Part shown: positions 54,001 to 61,631 of the stretch, one piece after another | Numbering within the stretch: the first letter of the stretch is position 1 | Layout: every line of letters begins with the position of its first letter | NCBI RefSeq assembly: GCF_000372465.1 | Contig: NZ_AQUZ01000019.1 | Span: forward strand, 9,933 to 73,932 | Direction: 5' to 3' | Length of the DNA stretch: 64,000 bases | Source of the DNA: Kribbella catacumbae DSM 19601 | GTDB lineage: Bacteria > Actinomycetota > Actinomycetes > Propionibacteriales > Kribbellaceae | Notes under the pieces: generated by a model | Database searches by the model: none | The model's input: the letters and a program-made list of their open reading frames with translations, nothing else | Told to the model about the DNA's origin: nothing | Made by a program: the position numbers and the translations under genes

Positions 54001-54808
54001 TTCCGGCAGTGGCCGGTACGACGAGCACGTGGTCGTAGTTGGTCGTGGCGTCGTCGGTGGAGTCGAAGATGTACAGGTCGTAGAACCGGTCGACGTTGTC
54101 GGCGGACGGGAAAGCCGTGTTCGTCAGCTTGAGCCGCTCCTGCCTGGCGGGGCTGTACGACGCCGGTACGCCGGTCCAGCCGGTCGCCGCGTCAAGGTCG
54201 ACCCGGTTGTAGGTGACACCGAACGCGTTCGCGCCCGCGGGCTGACCGGGCAGGTCGTAATTGAGCAACACCCCGCGGTCGGAGAAGAAGGTGCGGAAGT
54301 CGACGACCGGACCCCGCAGAGCTGGTGCATAGCTGCGAGCGCCGACCCACTCGACCGCGGCAACCGTCTTCCCGGCTCGCTCCGCCGCCTGGGCGATGGT
54401 GTCGCTCTGCAGGATCCCGGTCGCGGCGAACGACGTACGGTTGTTGAAGTTGCCCTCGCCGGTGCGGTGGAAGGTGTTGTTCGTCGAACCGTGCTCACCG
54501 GGCCAGGTACCAGTCGAGAGCGTAGCCCAGCCGACACCGGTGTTCGGCGGGAAGCCCTGCGTGAGGCCGTTGGCACCCTTCACCCCCGCCGCCTGCAGCG
54601 CCGCCATCGTCGGAACCGCGCCCTCCGCGGCGTACCGGTCGACCAGATCCGGCCGCATGCCGTCGGCGGCGAAGAGCACCACGCGGCGGTCAGCCACCTC
54701 CGCCGCGGACCGCTCCAACTGTGTCGCCCCGGCGGGCACCCCCAGCCACGAAATCGACACGGCCAGGGTCGTCGTCATAGCCATCAAGACAGCAATATTT
54801 CGGCGCAT
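51089..54808 (-). CDS. Fusion of type I phosphodiesterase and 5'-nucleotidase, secreted
   Basis: 1239 residues starting MRRNIAVLMAMTTTLAVSI with a signal peptide. The first 700 residues match the type I phosphodiesterase/alkaline phosphatase-like fold: RRVVLFAADGMRPDLVDRYA, PPNTGVGWATLSTGTWPGEH with the likely nucleophile Thr, TPVTDEFSHQFMG and VVSSDHGFAPQW. From about residue 700 a 5'-nucleotidase begins: TVLDISDYHGQL, DGLGNHNFDRGEQYL, VALGHLGA, VIGDHTDFQV, then the C-terminal substrate domain (TNSGGLRADLTCP, DFMAAGGDGY). Both modules hydrolyse phosphate esters, so the protein could take nucleotide derivatives stepwise to nucleosides and phosphate outside the cell. The fusion is unusual. Confidence 0.88.
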   Translation of the reverse strand: MRRNIAVLMAMTTTLAVSISWLGVPAGATQLERSAAEVADRRVVLFAADGMRPDLVDRYAAEGAVPTMAALQAAGVKGANGLTQGFPPNTGVGWATLSTGTWPGEHGSTNNTFHRTGEGNFNNRTSFAATGILQSDTIAQAAERAGKTVAAVEWVGARSYAPALRGPVVDFRTFFSDRGVLLNYDLPGQPAGANAFGVTYNRVDLDAATGWTGVPASYSPARQERLKLTNTAFPSADNVDRFYDLYIFDSTDDATTNYDHVLVVPATAGKDGDAAAADLGQGEWADVKVSLTGGRAGLTAGFYLKAVDLAPDLSRFRIYFTSIARSNATYNGCTYAPGCSAPSGFEETLNARFPSSTAADFAPLEAGIVDEDTYVQQGLMWKDAHFGYLRFIIEDLGVRPDLLLAGTPVTDEFSHQFMGLVTPTDMDGDPNPYFDDVTGDGIPDGRLAVREGYIRSAYGEADDTLALARSLMGGDPTTVVSSDHGFAPQWRAVNVSKVLANLGLGAEQISNCRAAPGAKAKECHAGGTVQIYLSVAGRDPGGVIPASQYDAVRDQIVAAFQGLSDAENPGKQVVAKVMRKEELRNVDGSDSLHPSRSGDVVVVFRPPYQTDAATPGQTFSFSQFFGQHGYLPNLVDLAHNVNMHGTFIASGPGIRSRAPLPGVRAIDVAPTVAFLLGIPGPHNARGKVLYDAIQGSGALREVTVLDISDYHGQLVPLSETADTLSGGGASNPSFAIGGAAFLKPWFDAYRAEARNGHVTLTAGDAVGATPPISAFFGDKPTIEMMNLMGFGLDGLGNHNFDRGEQYLREQLIPLADFKYVSANILDSRTGDTPEEWSKSRVLRFGDVKVAFVGFSNPDIPELTKPGALGPFVVTDPVAAVNQRAAQLEKQGIKAIVALGHLGATSGTLTSPSGPLVDLADAARKVDTVIGDHTDFQVVSTRTNGVLVVENRSKGVRFTRVRLVIDVATGNVVYQTADFHQPWNIGVTPDARIQARLDELNAQLRPVLGTIIGNSTVFVPRTDSCGNTAGRTCESLVGNVVTDAMRATYGVDFAITNSGGLRADLTCPTTDSPDDFCPAYTPPPFPITRGQVLGVLPFGNVAVTLQVNGAELRTMLENGVSAMPAVSGRFPQVSGLCVGYNIARPAGSRVIGAVRQAADGSCSGATLDLSAASTYTIAENDFMAAGGDGYPDFRSRATTRDVMDQVVADHLAAAGTISPATQGRIVCTTSGATACPVPTG

Positions 54809-54943
54809 CTCCGACCTCCGCAGGACGCCCACCCCGAGCTACCCACCTACTCGTGACGGTAACCCCACCACAGACGTCTGCAAAGCCCTGGCGACCCAGC
54901 CGACCGGGCGCGCAGCCCCGCTACGGTTCTATCTCTCGTCCCG

Positions 54944-55276
54944 TCAATCGGGCGGACGGGCCTCTGGCCATGTTGCGTCGGTGACTTCGCCCCCGGTGAC
55001 GGTTACCCGCAGCTCGACCTCGCCTGAGGGTCGCCGGTACAGCTCGTAGTCGCCTTCGGCCAGTTCTGAGAACACTGCTGAACAGACCGGCCCCGCCGGC
55101 GTCGGCCGCCGCAGTACCTCGACGTGCGGGAGATGGCCCGCAGACGGCACCATCGGGCGCGCCTCGATCTCGGTGCCCAGCAGTTCCTCGGGCATCGCGA
55201 TGAGCAGCGCACCGACCTGGCCGCCGATGTCGAGCAGCACCGCGCCCTGCCCGGCGTACGGGTTCTCCTCGGACAT
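54944..55276 (-). CDS. Small protein of unknown function linked to DUF4331 gene
   Basis: 110 residues, MSEENPYAGQGAVLLDIGGQ, then GALLIAMPEELLGTEIEARP, PHVEVLRRPTPAGPVCSAVF and YELYRRPSGEVELRVTVTGG. No membrane segment or signal peptide is seen. The all-beta pattern with conserved AVLLDIGG and GTEIE resembles small actinobacterial proteins of unknown function. Its start overlaps the stop of the DUF4331 gene (TGATG), so it is translated with it. Confidence 0.75.
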   Translation of the reverse strand: MSEENPYAGQGAVLLDIGGQVGALLIAMPEELLGTEIEARPMVPSAGHLPHVEVLRRPTPAGPVCSAVFSELAEGDYELYRRPSGEVELRVTVTGGEVTDATWPEARPPD

Positions 55277-56658
55277 CAGGCCGCCGGGATCCCCGGCTTG
55301 GTCTGGTACCCGCCGGCCGGCGTGCCCAGGTACGGGAAATGCGCCAGGTACGGCGCGTTCGTGTTCGACGTGCCATCCTTGATCGCGCTCGCTGCGCCGT
55401 CCGGGGTGAACGACGGGTCGACGAGCGGGATGGTCAGCCCCGCGACGGCGCGGAGCTCGACGGTCACGACGTCGTCGAAAACCCTTCTCCCATTGGGGAA
55501 TCCTGCCGCGTCGCCCGCGACCAGGCCGAGCGGGTGCGGGGTCGTCGCCGGCGGTACGGCGAGATTCAGCCTGAGCATGTCCGCCTGCACCGGGCCGGTG
55601 AAGTTCTGGAAGCCGGGTACGACGCCGCTCGGGATGCCGGTGAGCAGGATCGCGGCGAGGTCGGCCCGTGGTTTGGTGTAGGCGGCCAGGTTCGGGAACA
55701 CGCCCGGGTACAGCACCGGCAACAGCCCGGCCAGCTCCGGCTTGGTGACGTACTTCGCGAACTCGCTGTCGGTGTACGGCGGGAGTGAGTTCCAGCGGTC
55801 CTTGGACGCCATCGGCACGATCACCTCGTTGAACAGCGGATTGCCCAGCCGGGAGACCTGCTGGAACGGGCCGTGTCCGCTGGTGCGGCCCTTCTTCGCG
55901 TCGAAGATCCGCGACTTGTGCCGACTCGCCGTCGCCCAGACCCCGATCACCGACTTCGGGCTCAGCACGTCGGTCGGGGTCTGGCCGTCGCGGGTCAGCT
56001 CCCGCCTCGGCACCTGGATCGCGATGGTGTGCACGTTGAGGCCCTGGGTACCGTTGACGCCGACCGCGGCCGCGGACGGGATCAGGTGCAGGTGCTGGAA
56101 CGGGCGCAGGGTGCCCAGGTCGAAAATGCTGCCCAGGTCGACGAAGAACCCCTCGGCCCGCTGCCCCGCGAACACTCGTCGGCCACCCGACAGGTGGTGC
56201 GTGGCCTGCGGCGTGAATCGGGCATAGTCCGGCGTACTGCGAGGGCCGATGTTCACCGGTGGCGTCAGCAGCCCGGCGCCGAGCACCTGTGGCTCGTCAT
56301 CGCCGCGGGTCACCTTGGTCACCGAGTACAACTGCGGCCGGTTCCAGTTCGGATCACCGATCGAGCCGATCGGGCCGGTGTTGTACAGGAACGTGTTCTG
56401 GTTCCGGATCCGGGTGCGGAACCGGAACAGATAGCTGACGTCCGCCCGCGCGTCCCCGCGGTTGGAGACATGAATCCCGTACAGCACATCATCGCCGAAC
56501 TCGTAAAAGTTCGGCCCGCCCTGCGGCGACTGGAACGGGATGAAGTTGGCGATCAGCGTGACCGTGTCCGGCCGGTCCGGGCTGACGAACGCGTAGACAT
56601 CGGTGTTGTCGGCCACCGGGTCCTTCGAGATCTCCGGTGCCTCGCGATGCGACGACAT
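55276..56658 (-). CDS. DUF4331 domain protein
   Basis: 460 residues starting MSSHREAPEISKDPVADNTD, the exact N-terminal signature of DUF4331 (SSHREAP, then DVYAF). Other conserved parts are TLIANFIPFQSPQGGPNFYE, RNQNTFLYNTGP, FVDLGSIFDLGTLRPF, NVHTIAIQVPRREL and GFPNGRRVFDDVVTVELRA. The structure and role are unknown, but many members are secreted. Here the start has no signal peptide. The 84-residue Tat protein is encoded 10 bases upstream and might assist export or partner with it. Confidence 0.9.
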   Translation of the reverse strand: MSSHREAPEISKDPVADNTDVYAFVSPDRPDTVTLIANFIPFQSPQGGPNFYEFGDDVLYGIHVSNRGDARADVSYLFRFRTRIRNQNTFLYNTGPIGSIGDPNWNRPQLYSVTKVTRGDDEPQVLGAGLLTPPVNIGPRSTPDYARFTPQATHHLSGGRRVFAGQRAEGFFVDLGSIFDLGTLRPFQHLHLIPSAAAVGVNGTQGLNVHTIAIQVPRRELTRDGQTPTDVLSPKSVIGVWATASRHKSRIFDAKKGRTSGHGPFQQVSRLGNPLFNEVIVPMASKDRWNSLPPYTDSEFAKYVTKPELAGLLPVLYPGVFPNLAAYTKPRADLAAILLTGIPSGVVPGFQNFTGPVQADMLRLNLAVPPATTPHPLGLVAGDAAGFPNGRRVFDDVVTVELRAVAGLTIPLVDPSFTPDGAASAIKDGTSNTNAPYLAHFPYLGTPAGGYQTKPGIPAA

Positions 56659-56668
56659 CGCCGGCCCC

Positions 56669-56923
56669 TCAGTCCCGGCCCACAACGCGACCGGACGCAC
56701 GAACGAGCCGGGCGACCAGGTCGGCATCATGGACGACGACCTCCTGCTCGCCGACCATGATCGACACCTCCGAGCGGCCGACGTTACCGACATAGGCGAC
56801 GAGCGGGCCGCTCGACTCAGTGGTGAATGTCGCCGGTTGTGCGACCGCCCCCGGTGTCGCGACGGCAGCGGCACCCGCTCCCGCCATCACCAGGAAGCCG
56901 CGGCGCGTGGCATCGCTCCTCAT
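56669..56923 (-). CDS. Small Tat-exported protein upstream of DUF4331
   Basis: 84 residues. The N-terminus MRSDATRRGFLVMAGAGAAA has a twin-arginine motif (TRRGFLV) and a hydrophobic core ending VAQPA. The mature part is only about 55 residues, with PLVAYVGNVGRSEVSIMVGE and DLVARLVRASGRVV. It might be secreted folded or serve as the exported subunit for the signal-less DUF4331 protein 10 bases downstream. I do not recognise a family beyond that. Confidence 0.75.
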   Translation of the reverse strand: MRSDATRRGFLVMAGAGAAAVATPGAVAQPATFTTESSGPLVAYVGNVGRSEVSIMVGEQEVVVHDADLVARLVRASGRVVGRD

Positions 56924-57135
56924 GACTCACCCTCCCTATCGGAAGTCCTTGCCGGACCTGGCCCCTTCCGAACACCATCCACCCAACGGAGCCGGCCGTA
57001 AACCCGCCGAGCCCCTCATCTTCACGGCGTGATCGACACAGAACGCAGCGCGGTCTCTAGCTAGGCGGGCGGTTCCATGTGGCCGAGCTGAACCAGCATG
57101 CTAGTGGCGTCGTAGTAGATCGCACCTTCCAACAG

Positions 57136-57540
57136 TCAGCGCTGGATGGGGCACTTGAAGTCGTTGTCAGGAACGAGGCTGATCGTGACGTGACCCGCCG
57201 CCGCGGCGGCGAGCACCGCCCCTTCGGAAGTCAGCAGATACGGTGCGACGTTCCACGTGACGGCGTGGAACTTCCAGTCGCCGCCGTGGTAGCCAGCCGA
57301 TCCTGGACCGACGGCGACAACCCCCTTCTGGCCCTCGACTCCGCCCATCACGGCGTAGAAGTTGTCGCGACCGGCGTCGGGTGAGGCCGCCGGCGGTACG
57401 ACGGTGCGCACGACGACTCCATCCAGGTAGCAGCAGCCGTCGGGGAACACGAAGGGTGGGCGATCGGCCTGTGCGGTGGCTGGGAGCCAGAACAGGAAGA
57501 CGATCACGGTGGATAACAGTGACGACACGCGGAGTTTCAT
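57136..57540 (-). CDS. Small secreted protein of unknown function
   Basis: 134 residues with a clear Sec signal (MKLRVSSLLSTVIVFLFWLP, cut near TAQA). The mature part has FPDGCCYLDG with vicinal cysteines, VVPPAASPDAGRDNFYAVMG, GWKFHAV-like DWKFHAVTWN and a C-terminal DNDFKCPIQ. Three cysteines may form a disulfide. No family is recognised. It is at the upstream end of the leftward run of secreted-protein genes. Confidence 0.7.
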   Translation of the reverse strand: MKLRVSSLLSTVIVFLFWLPATAQADRPPFVFPDGCCYLDGVVVRTVVPPAASPDAGRDNFYAVMGGVEGQKGVVAVGPGSAGYHGGDWKFHAVTWNVAPYLLTSEGAVLAAAAAGHVTISLVPDNDFKCPIQR

Positions 57541-57606
57541 AGTGCCTCTCCCCTCACGATGTGTGTGGGGCCAACGCTAGGCGCGGCGTTACTCCTGCTC
57601 CGTTGG

Positions 57607-58695
57607 TCATGGGTCGAGGCGGTAGAACCGCCAGAAGTCGTGCTCGATAGGTAATACGGTGGTGGTCGCGAAGCCAGCGTCATCCGCGTAGCTGCGCAGG
57701 GTGTCCGGCCTCATGACCGTTCCGGTACCGGCCGAGTCGGCCTCCGTGAGCGCTGCGGGAAGACAGTGCAGGGCACTCCAGCCGTAGTTGAACCTCTCCA
57801 GGTCGTCGCCGGGCGCTGTAAAGGACTCCGCCACCTTCTCGTCGCCCACAAGCACCGCCCCACCCGGCGCGAGCAAGGCCCTCCCGGCTCGCAACGCGGC
57901 GACCGGGTCGGCCATGTCGTGCACGGTCTCGAAGAACGTCACCAGGTCGTACCGTCCGGCCAGGTCAGGGCTGCCGGCGTCCCGGTAGCCGAAGCTGACG
58001 CGGTCCGCGACGCCTGCGGCCTCGGCGTTGTGCCTGGCCTCGGCTACCGACGCCTCGTCGAGATCGATGCCGTCGACATGTACAGCGGGATAAGCCCGCG
58101 CGATGGCGATGCTGGACCAGCCGGCGCCACAGCCGAGATCGGCGACGTGCGCGGGACTCGTCGTCAGCCGCGCCTCGATATCCGGCAGCGCCGGGATCCA
58201 GTCCGCGGCCAGCTGATGGAGGAACATCGGCCGGTTGAGCCGCGCGATGCCGCCGCGCAGATCCTCGCCGTACGCTGCGTACGGCACCCCTCCCCCGCTC
58301 CGGAACGCTTCGAGTACTGCGGGCAAACTCTGTCCGATGCTCGCGAACAGAGGCGCCAACGGCACCAGGTAGTTCAGGCTGTCGGGGTCCGTCATCACCT
58401 CGGCGACCTCGTCCGGCAACCGGTAGCGCCTAGCACCCGGGTCCTCATCGTCGGCTGTGACATCGACGAACCCGGCGACCGCCTGCTCCTCCAGCCACTC
58501 GCGTGCGTAGCGTTCGGCAATCCCCGCGCGGGCTGCCAGGTCGGCAGGGGTTGTTTCGGACGCCTCGCTCAGGGCCGTGTACAGCCCCAGCCGGTCGCCG
58601 ACGTACACGTGCAGCAGCTCAAGCGCGCCGATCGTCGCCTGGAACAGTTGCTCAACAACTGCGTCCCGCCGTCCGGTCTCGACAGTCGCGGTCAT
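57607..58695 (-). CDS. SAM methyltransferase with N-terminal winged-helix-like domain
   Basis: 362 residues from ATG 58695, whose start overlaps the upstream stop (ATGA). Residues 1-150 form a dimerisation/winged-helix region of the type seen in O-methyltransferases (ALELLHVYVGDRLGLYTALS, DLAARAGIAERYAREWLEEQ). The catalytic part has HVADLGCGAGWSSIAIARAY, VDGIDLDEASVAEARHNAEA and LVTFFETVHDMADPVAALRA with LAPGGAVLVGDEKV. The methyl acceptor is unknown. It is third in a leftward unit with another methyltransferase and a small membrane protein. Confidence 0.82.
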   Translation of the reverse strand: MTATVETGRRDAVVEQLFQATIGALELLHVYVGDRLGLYTALSEASETTPADLAARAGIAERYAREWLEEQAVAGFVDVTADDEDPGARRYRLPDEVAEVMTDPDSLNYLVPLAPLFASIGQSLPAVLEAFRSGGGVPYAAYGEDLRGGIARLNRPMFLHQLAADWIPALPDIEARLTTSPAHVADLGCGAGWSSIAIARAYPAVHVDGIDLDEASVAEARHNAEAAGVADRVSFGYRDAGSPDLAGRYDLVTFFETVHDMADPVAALRAGRALLAPGGAVLVGDEKVAESFTAPGDDLERFNYGWSALHCLPAALTEADSAGTGTVMRPDTLRSYADDAGFATTTVLPIEHDFWRFYRLDP

Positions 58696-58919
58696 GCTCC
58701 CTCCCCTCCGCGCTTCGTCAGCAGTGGCTTCAGGGCCAAGGCGGCGCCGACGACGAGAATCGCGGTGGCCAGGTAGATCAGGCCGGTGAAGTTGCGGACG
58801 AAGAAGATCACCGCGTACCCGATGGATGCCAGGCCGGCGACCGCCATCAGCGCCGAACCCATGCGCAGCGCGGGCGATTCCGCCGCGGTCGATGCTCGAT
58901 GACCACCGATCGTTGCCAT
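58692..58919 (-). CDS. Small two-helix membrane protein
   Basis: 75 residues from ATG 58919, preceded by GAAGGAGG at 8 bases. A TTG 18 bases upstream lies within that site and is not chosen. Two hydrophobic segments (SALMAVAGLASIGYAVIFFV and FTGLIYLATAILVVGAALAL) are separated by RN, ending KPLLTKRGGEGA. No family is recognised. It sits between two methyltransferase genes in one unit, so it may anchor or assist them. Confidence 0.65.
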   Translation of the reverse strand: MATIGGHRASTAAESPALRMGSALMAVAGLASIGYAVIFFVRNFTGLIYLATAILVVGAALALKPLLTKRGGEGA

Positions 58920-58960
58920 GATTGTTGCCTCCTTCAACTAATGAATCCGGGTTTCGTGCC

Positions 58961-59731
58961 TCAGGCAACGGACTTGACGGCGAGCAGTGAGATGCTCTTC
59001 ACGCCGTACCGGACGCTGGCGTCCCGAGCCCGCTGAGAGATGAACTCGTAGGGATTGCGCCACATCGCGGTGACCACGAGGCCGGCCGCCTCGATCGCCT
59101 CCTGGTACGCGTCCTGTTGCGCGGCGCCGCCGATACACGCCGCCCACAGGTCGGCGTCGCAGACGATCGAGTCCGTGAGCTGTCGCTCGGTGACGATGTC
59201 CGCGACCACCAGCCGACCACCAGGCCGCAGGACCCGAGCCGCCTCGCGGAACACCCGTGCCTTGTCCGGCGCCAGATTGATGACTCCGTTCGAGACGACG
59301 CAATCCACGGTCTGGTCGCCGCACGGCAGACTCTCGATTCTGCCCTCGCGGAACTCGACCTGGTCCAGTCCGGCTGCAGCGGCGAGCCGCCGGGCTCGAG
59401 CGAGCTGCTGAGGCGTGAAGTCGATCCCGACGACACGACCCCGCGGCCCGACCGAAAGAGCCGCGTAGCAGGCATCCATCCCCGAGCCACTACCCATGTC
59501 GATCACCCGCTCGCCGGCGAGGAGACCGGCCAGACCGAAGAGATAACCGACCCCCGCGAACGACTCCACCGCCCCGACCGGTACCCGATCGAGCAGGTCC
59601 GGGTCGTACCCGAGCCGCTCGGCGAGCACCCGCCCCATCTCGAAGTGGTACGCGCCATGCGGCTCCTCGGCCACAAGGCGGTACATCTCCTTCACCTTGA
59701 CTTCCAGCGTCCCAGCGTCGACGGTCACCAT
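58961..59731 (-). CDS. SAM methyltransferase, ArsM/UbiE-like
   Basis: 256 residues from ATG 59731 (GGGAGAGG upstream). The N-terminal LEVKVKEMYRLVAEEPHGAY, then FEMGRVLAERLGYD, recalls the lid region of ArsM-like enzymes. Motif I is VIDMGSGSGMDACYAALSVG, motif II VVGIDFTPQQLARARRLAAA, then CVVSNGVINLAPDKARVFRE and LRPGGRLVVADIVTERQL. ACIGGAAQQDAYQEAIEAAG occupies the ArsM CxSGAL position. Whether it acts on a metalloid or a metabolite is unknown. It heads a leftward unit and is divergent from an ECF sigma gene. Confidence 0.82.
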   Translation of the reverse strand: MVTVDAGTLEVKVKEMYRLVAEEPHGAYHFEMGRVLAERLGYDPDLLDRVPVGAVESFAGVGYLFGLAGLLAGERVIDMGSGSGMDACYAALSVGPRGRVVGIDFTPQQLARARRLAAAAGLDQVEFREGRIESLPCGDQTVDCVVSNGVINLAPDKARVFREAARVLRPGGRLVVADIVTERQLTDSIVCDADLWAACIGGAAQQDAYQEAIEAAGLVVTAMWRNPYEFISQRARDASVRYGVKSISLLAVKSVA

Positions 59732-59778
59732 GTCAGGCTCCTCTCCCTTGGCTAGGTAGACGCCGACGCATTCGCAGC

Positions 59779-59804
59779 TATTGCATGTGGAGGACAATGC
59801 AATA
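59779..59804. promoter_or_regulatory. 8-bp inverted repeat in divergent methyltransferase promoter region
   Basis: TATTGCAT and ATGCAATA are perfect complements separated by 10 bases, in an AT-rich spacer between the leftward methyltransferase and the rightward sigma gene. It is a good candidate for a dimeric repressor site or the shared promoter element of both units. No regulator of classical type is encoded beside it. Confidence 0.55.
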
Positions 59805-59832
59805 AAGCGCTCACCAAAGGCGTCTACACGAT

Positions 59833-60447
59833 GTGGCACCGCTGGATGTCAGGCCGAGGGGAACGGTGGATGACTCCCGAACCAAGCTGAGGGAGAGCTT
59901 CCGTGTGCTCGCATCCGGCCAGCTTCCCCGGCTCTACTCGATCGCCAGACGCCTCGTCGGTGACGCCGCCGAGGACGCTGTACAGGACTGCCTGCTGAAA
60001 GGCTTCGAGCGATACGGCCAACTCAAGACCGCGGAGTCCGGCCCCGCCTGGCTGACCAGCATCCTGGTGAACTGCTGCCGCGATCGCGGCCGAACCGAGT
60101 CCCGGCGACCGCAACAGATCGACTTCGAGGAGGCCGAACGGTTCTCCCTCTACCGCAAGATCGCCTACGAGGACCCCTTCCCGTACTCGGACTCTCTCCA
60201 CCTGGACTTCCTCGAAGAGTTCGGCCCCGAGGATGTCCGAGCCGTGCTCCTGCGGCTACCGCCGCTCTACCGGATTCCCTTGGTGCTGGTTCACATGGAC
60301 GGCTTCCTGGCCAAGGAGGTTGCCCGGTTGCTCGACGTACCGCTGGGAACCGTACTGGCTCGCCTGCACCGCGGTCGCAAGTTGTTCGAGGTCCAGATGT
60401 GGGCCTACGCCGAGGAAACCGGCCTACTCCGGAAAGGTGCACGATGA
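59833..60447 (+). CDS. ECF sigma factor
   Basis: 204 residues from GTG 59833. GTG 59866 (VDDSRTKLRESF) is a plausible alternative start. Region 2 has LPRLYSIARRLVGDAAEDAV with QDCLLKGFERYGQL, then AWLTSILVNCCRDRGRT. Region 4 has VRAVLLRLPPLYRIPLVLVH, then KEVARLLDVPLGTVLARLHR and GRKLFE. The zinc anti-sigma gene starts within its stop codon (ATGA). It probably controls both the methyltransferase behind it and the divergent unit. Confidence 0.88.
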   Translation: MAPLDVRPRGTVDDSRTKLRESFRVLASGQLPRLYSIARRLVGDAAEDAVQDCLLKGFERYGQLKTAESGPAWLTSILVNCCRDRGRTESRRPQQIDFEEAERFSLYRKIAYEDPFPYSDSLHLDFLEEFGPEDVRAVLLRLPPLYRIPLVLVHMDGFLAKEVARLLDVPLGTVLARLHRGRKLFEVQMWAYAEETGLLRKGAR

Positions 60448-60671
60448 TCAGCTGCCATGAAGCCGTCAGGCACCTCTGGGAGTACCTCGACGACACCCTC
60501 GACGAGGCCGATCGTGCGCTCGTCGAGCAACACCTCGCGCGCTGCCGCCGCTGCTGCGGTGAAGTCGAATTCGCCGGAGAGCTCCGGCAGGTTCTCGCCC
60601 GATCGGCCACCACTGACATCCCGGTAGACGTCCTGCACCGGCTCAACCAGACGCTCGAGGAGATGGACTGA
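60444..60671 (+). CDS. Zinc-binding anti-sigma factor (zf-HC2 type)
   Basis: 75 residues. MISCHEAVRHLWEYLDDTLD and VEQHLARCRRCCGEVEFAGE give the Cys/His set of the ZAS motif (CH...HxxxCxxC). No membrane helix follows, so it is soluble and could sense an oxidant or metal in the cytoplasm, as the RsrA class does. It overlaps the sigma gene by 4 bases and the next methyltransferase by 1 base, so three products are translated as one set. Confidence 0.85.
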   Translation: MISCHEAVRHLWEYLDDTLDEADRALVEQHLARCRRCCGEVEFAGELRQVLARSATTDIPVDVLHRLNQTLEEMD

Positions 60672-61465
60672 TGAACCGCGACCTGATGTACGGCGCCGAG
60701 GTGAAGGCGCTGGTCCGCGACGCCTACCGCCACGTGCCCCCCACCACCGCCGCGGTCGCGCACAAGATCTACAGCGAATCCGAACTCGCCGCCGTCCCCC
60801 GCGCGGCCGTCGACCGCGCACTCGGCGTCGCGAACCATCTACGGTTCGCCGACATCCAGCCGGGTGAGACCATCCTCGACATCGGCTGCGGGGGCGGCAT
60901 CGACAGCGTCCTCGCCGCGCAACGAACCGGGCCATCCGGCCGGGTAGTCGCGCTCGACTTCCTCCCCGAAATGCTCGACCGCACCACGTCAGCAGCACAC
61001 CAGGCCGGGCTATCCAACATCGAGCCACTCGAAGGGGAGATGGAGTCGATCCCGCTCCCCGACGACACCGTCGACCTGGTCATCTCCAACGGCGTCATCA
61101 ACCTGTCCGCCCGGAAAGCACGGGTGATGGCCGAATGCGCCCGCGTACTCCGGCCGGGCGGGCGGCTCTGTGTCTCGGACCTGACGGTCGAACAAGACGA
61201 CCTTCCCCCGGAGATCCTGACCCAGCCGGCCGCCTGGGCTGGATGCATTGCCGGCGCACTCGCCGAGGACGACTTCGTCAAACGCCTCGAGAAGTCCGGA
61301 TTCAACGGGGTAGGAGTGCTATCCAGGGAGCCGCTCAGCATCGACGACTGCGCGCTCTACCCCCTCTTCTCCCCCGACGTGATCCACCTGATGCGAAACC
61401 TCATCCCGGCCGACCGGCACGCCCACGTCGCCGTCGCCGTCGTCGTACGAGCAGACCTGGCCTAG
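60671..61465 (+). CDS. SAM methyltransferase, ArsM-like
   Basis: 264 residues, with the start in the anti-sigma stop (TGATG). The N-terminal EVKALVRDAYRHVPPTTAAV and KIYSESELAAVPRAAVDRAL are ArsM-like. Motif I is ILDIGCGGGIDSVLAAQRTG, then VVALDFLPEMLDRTTSAAHQ, LVISNGVINLSARKARVMAE and LRPGGRLCVSDLTVEQDDLP. AGCIAGALAEDDFVKRLEKS matches the CVAGAL segment of ArsM, although the extra conserved ArsM cysteines are not all evident. Direct coupling to a sigma/anti-sigma pair is unusual. Confidence 0.83.
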   Translation: MNRDLMYGAEVKALVRDAYRHVPPTTAAVAHKIYSESELAAVPRAAVDRALGVANHLRFADIQPGETILDIGCGGGIDSVLAAQRTGPSGRVVALDFLPEMLDRTTSAAHQAGLSNIEPLEGEMESIPLPDDTVDLVISNGVINLSARKARVMAECARVLRPGGRLCVSDLTVEQDDLPPEILTQPAAWAGCIAGALAEDDFVKRLEKSGFNGVGVLSREPLSIDDCALYPLFSPDVIHLMRNLIPADRHAHVAVAVVVRADLA

Positions 61466-61631
61466 CCGAGTGTCGCGTCCAGCCGGACCGCGGGCGCGGC
61501 GTCCAGCCGTGTGGCGGCTGCCCTGTTGGCGGAGCATCACCTGCTCGCGAACAAGGGATGGGTAGCCCTACCGATGCGTGCCCCGGCGCCGCCGGAGGAG
61601 CGTGGCAGTACTGGACGAAGGAGTGGTTGCC

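Noticed and set aside
50528..54856. Long rightward frames opposite the sigma factor and the phosphoesterase fusion (up to 728 codons)
   Set aside because: The opposite strand encodes well-defined sigma, phosphodiesterase and 5'-nucleotidase motifs. The rightward frames are Arg/Gly/Val-rich shadows.
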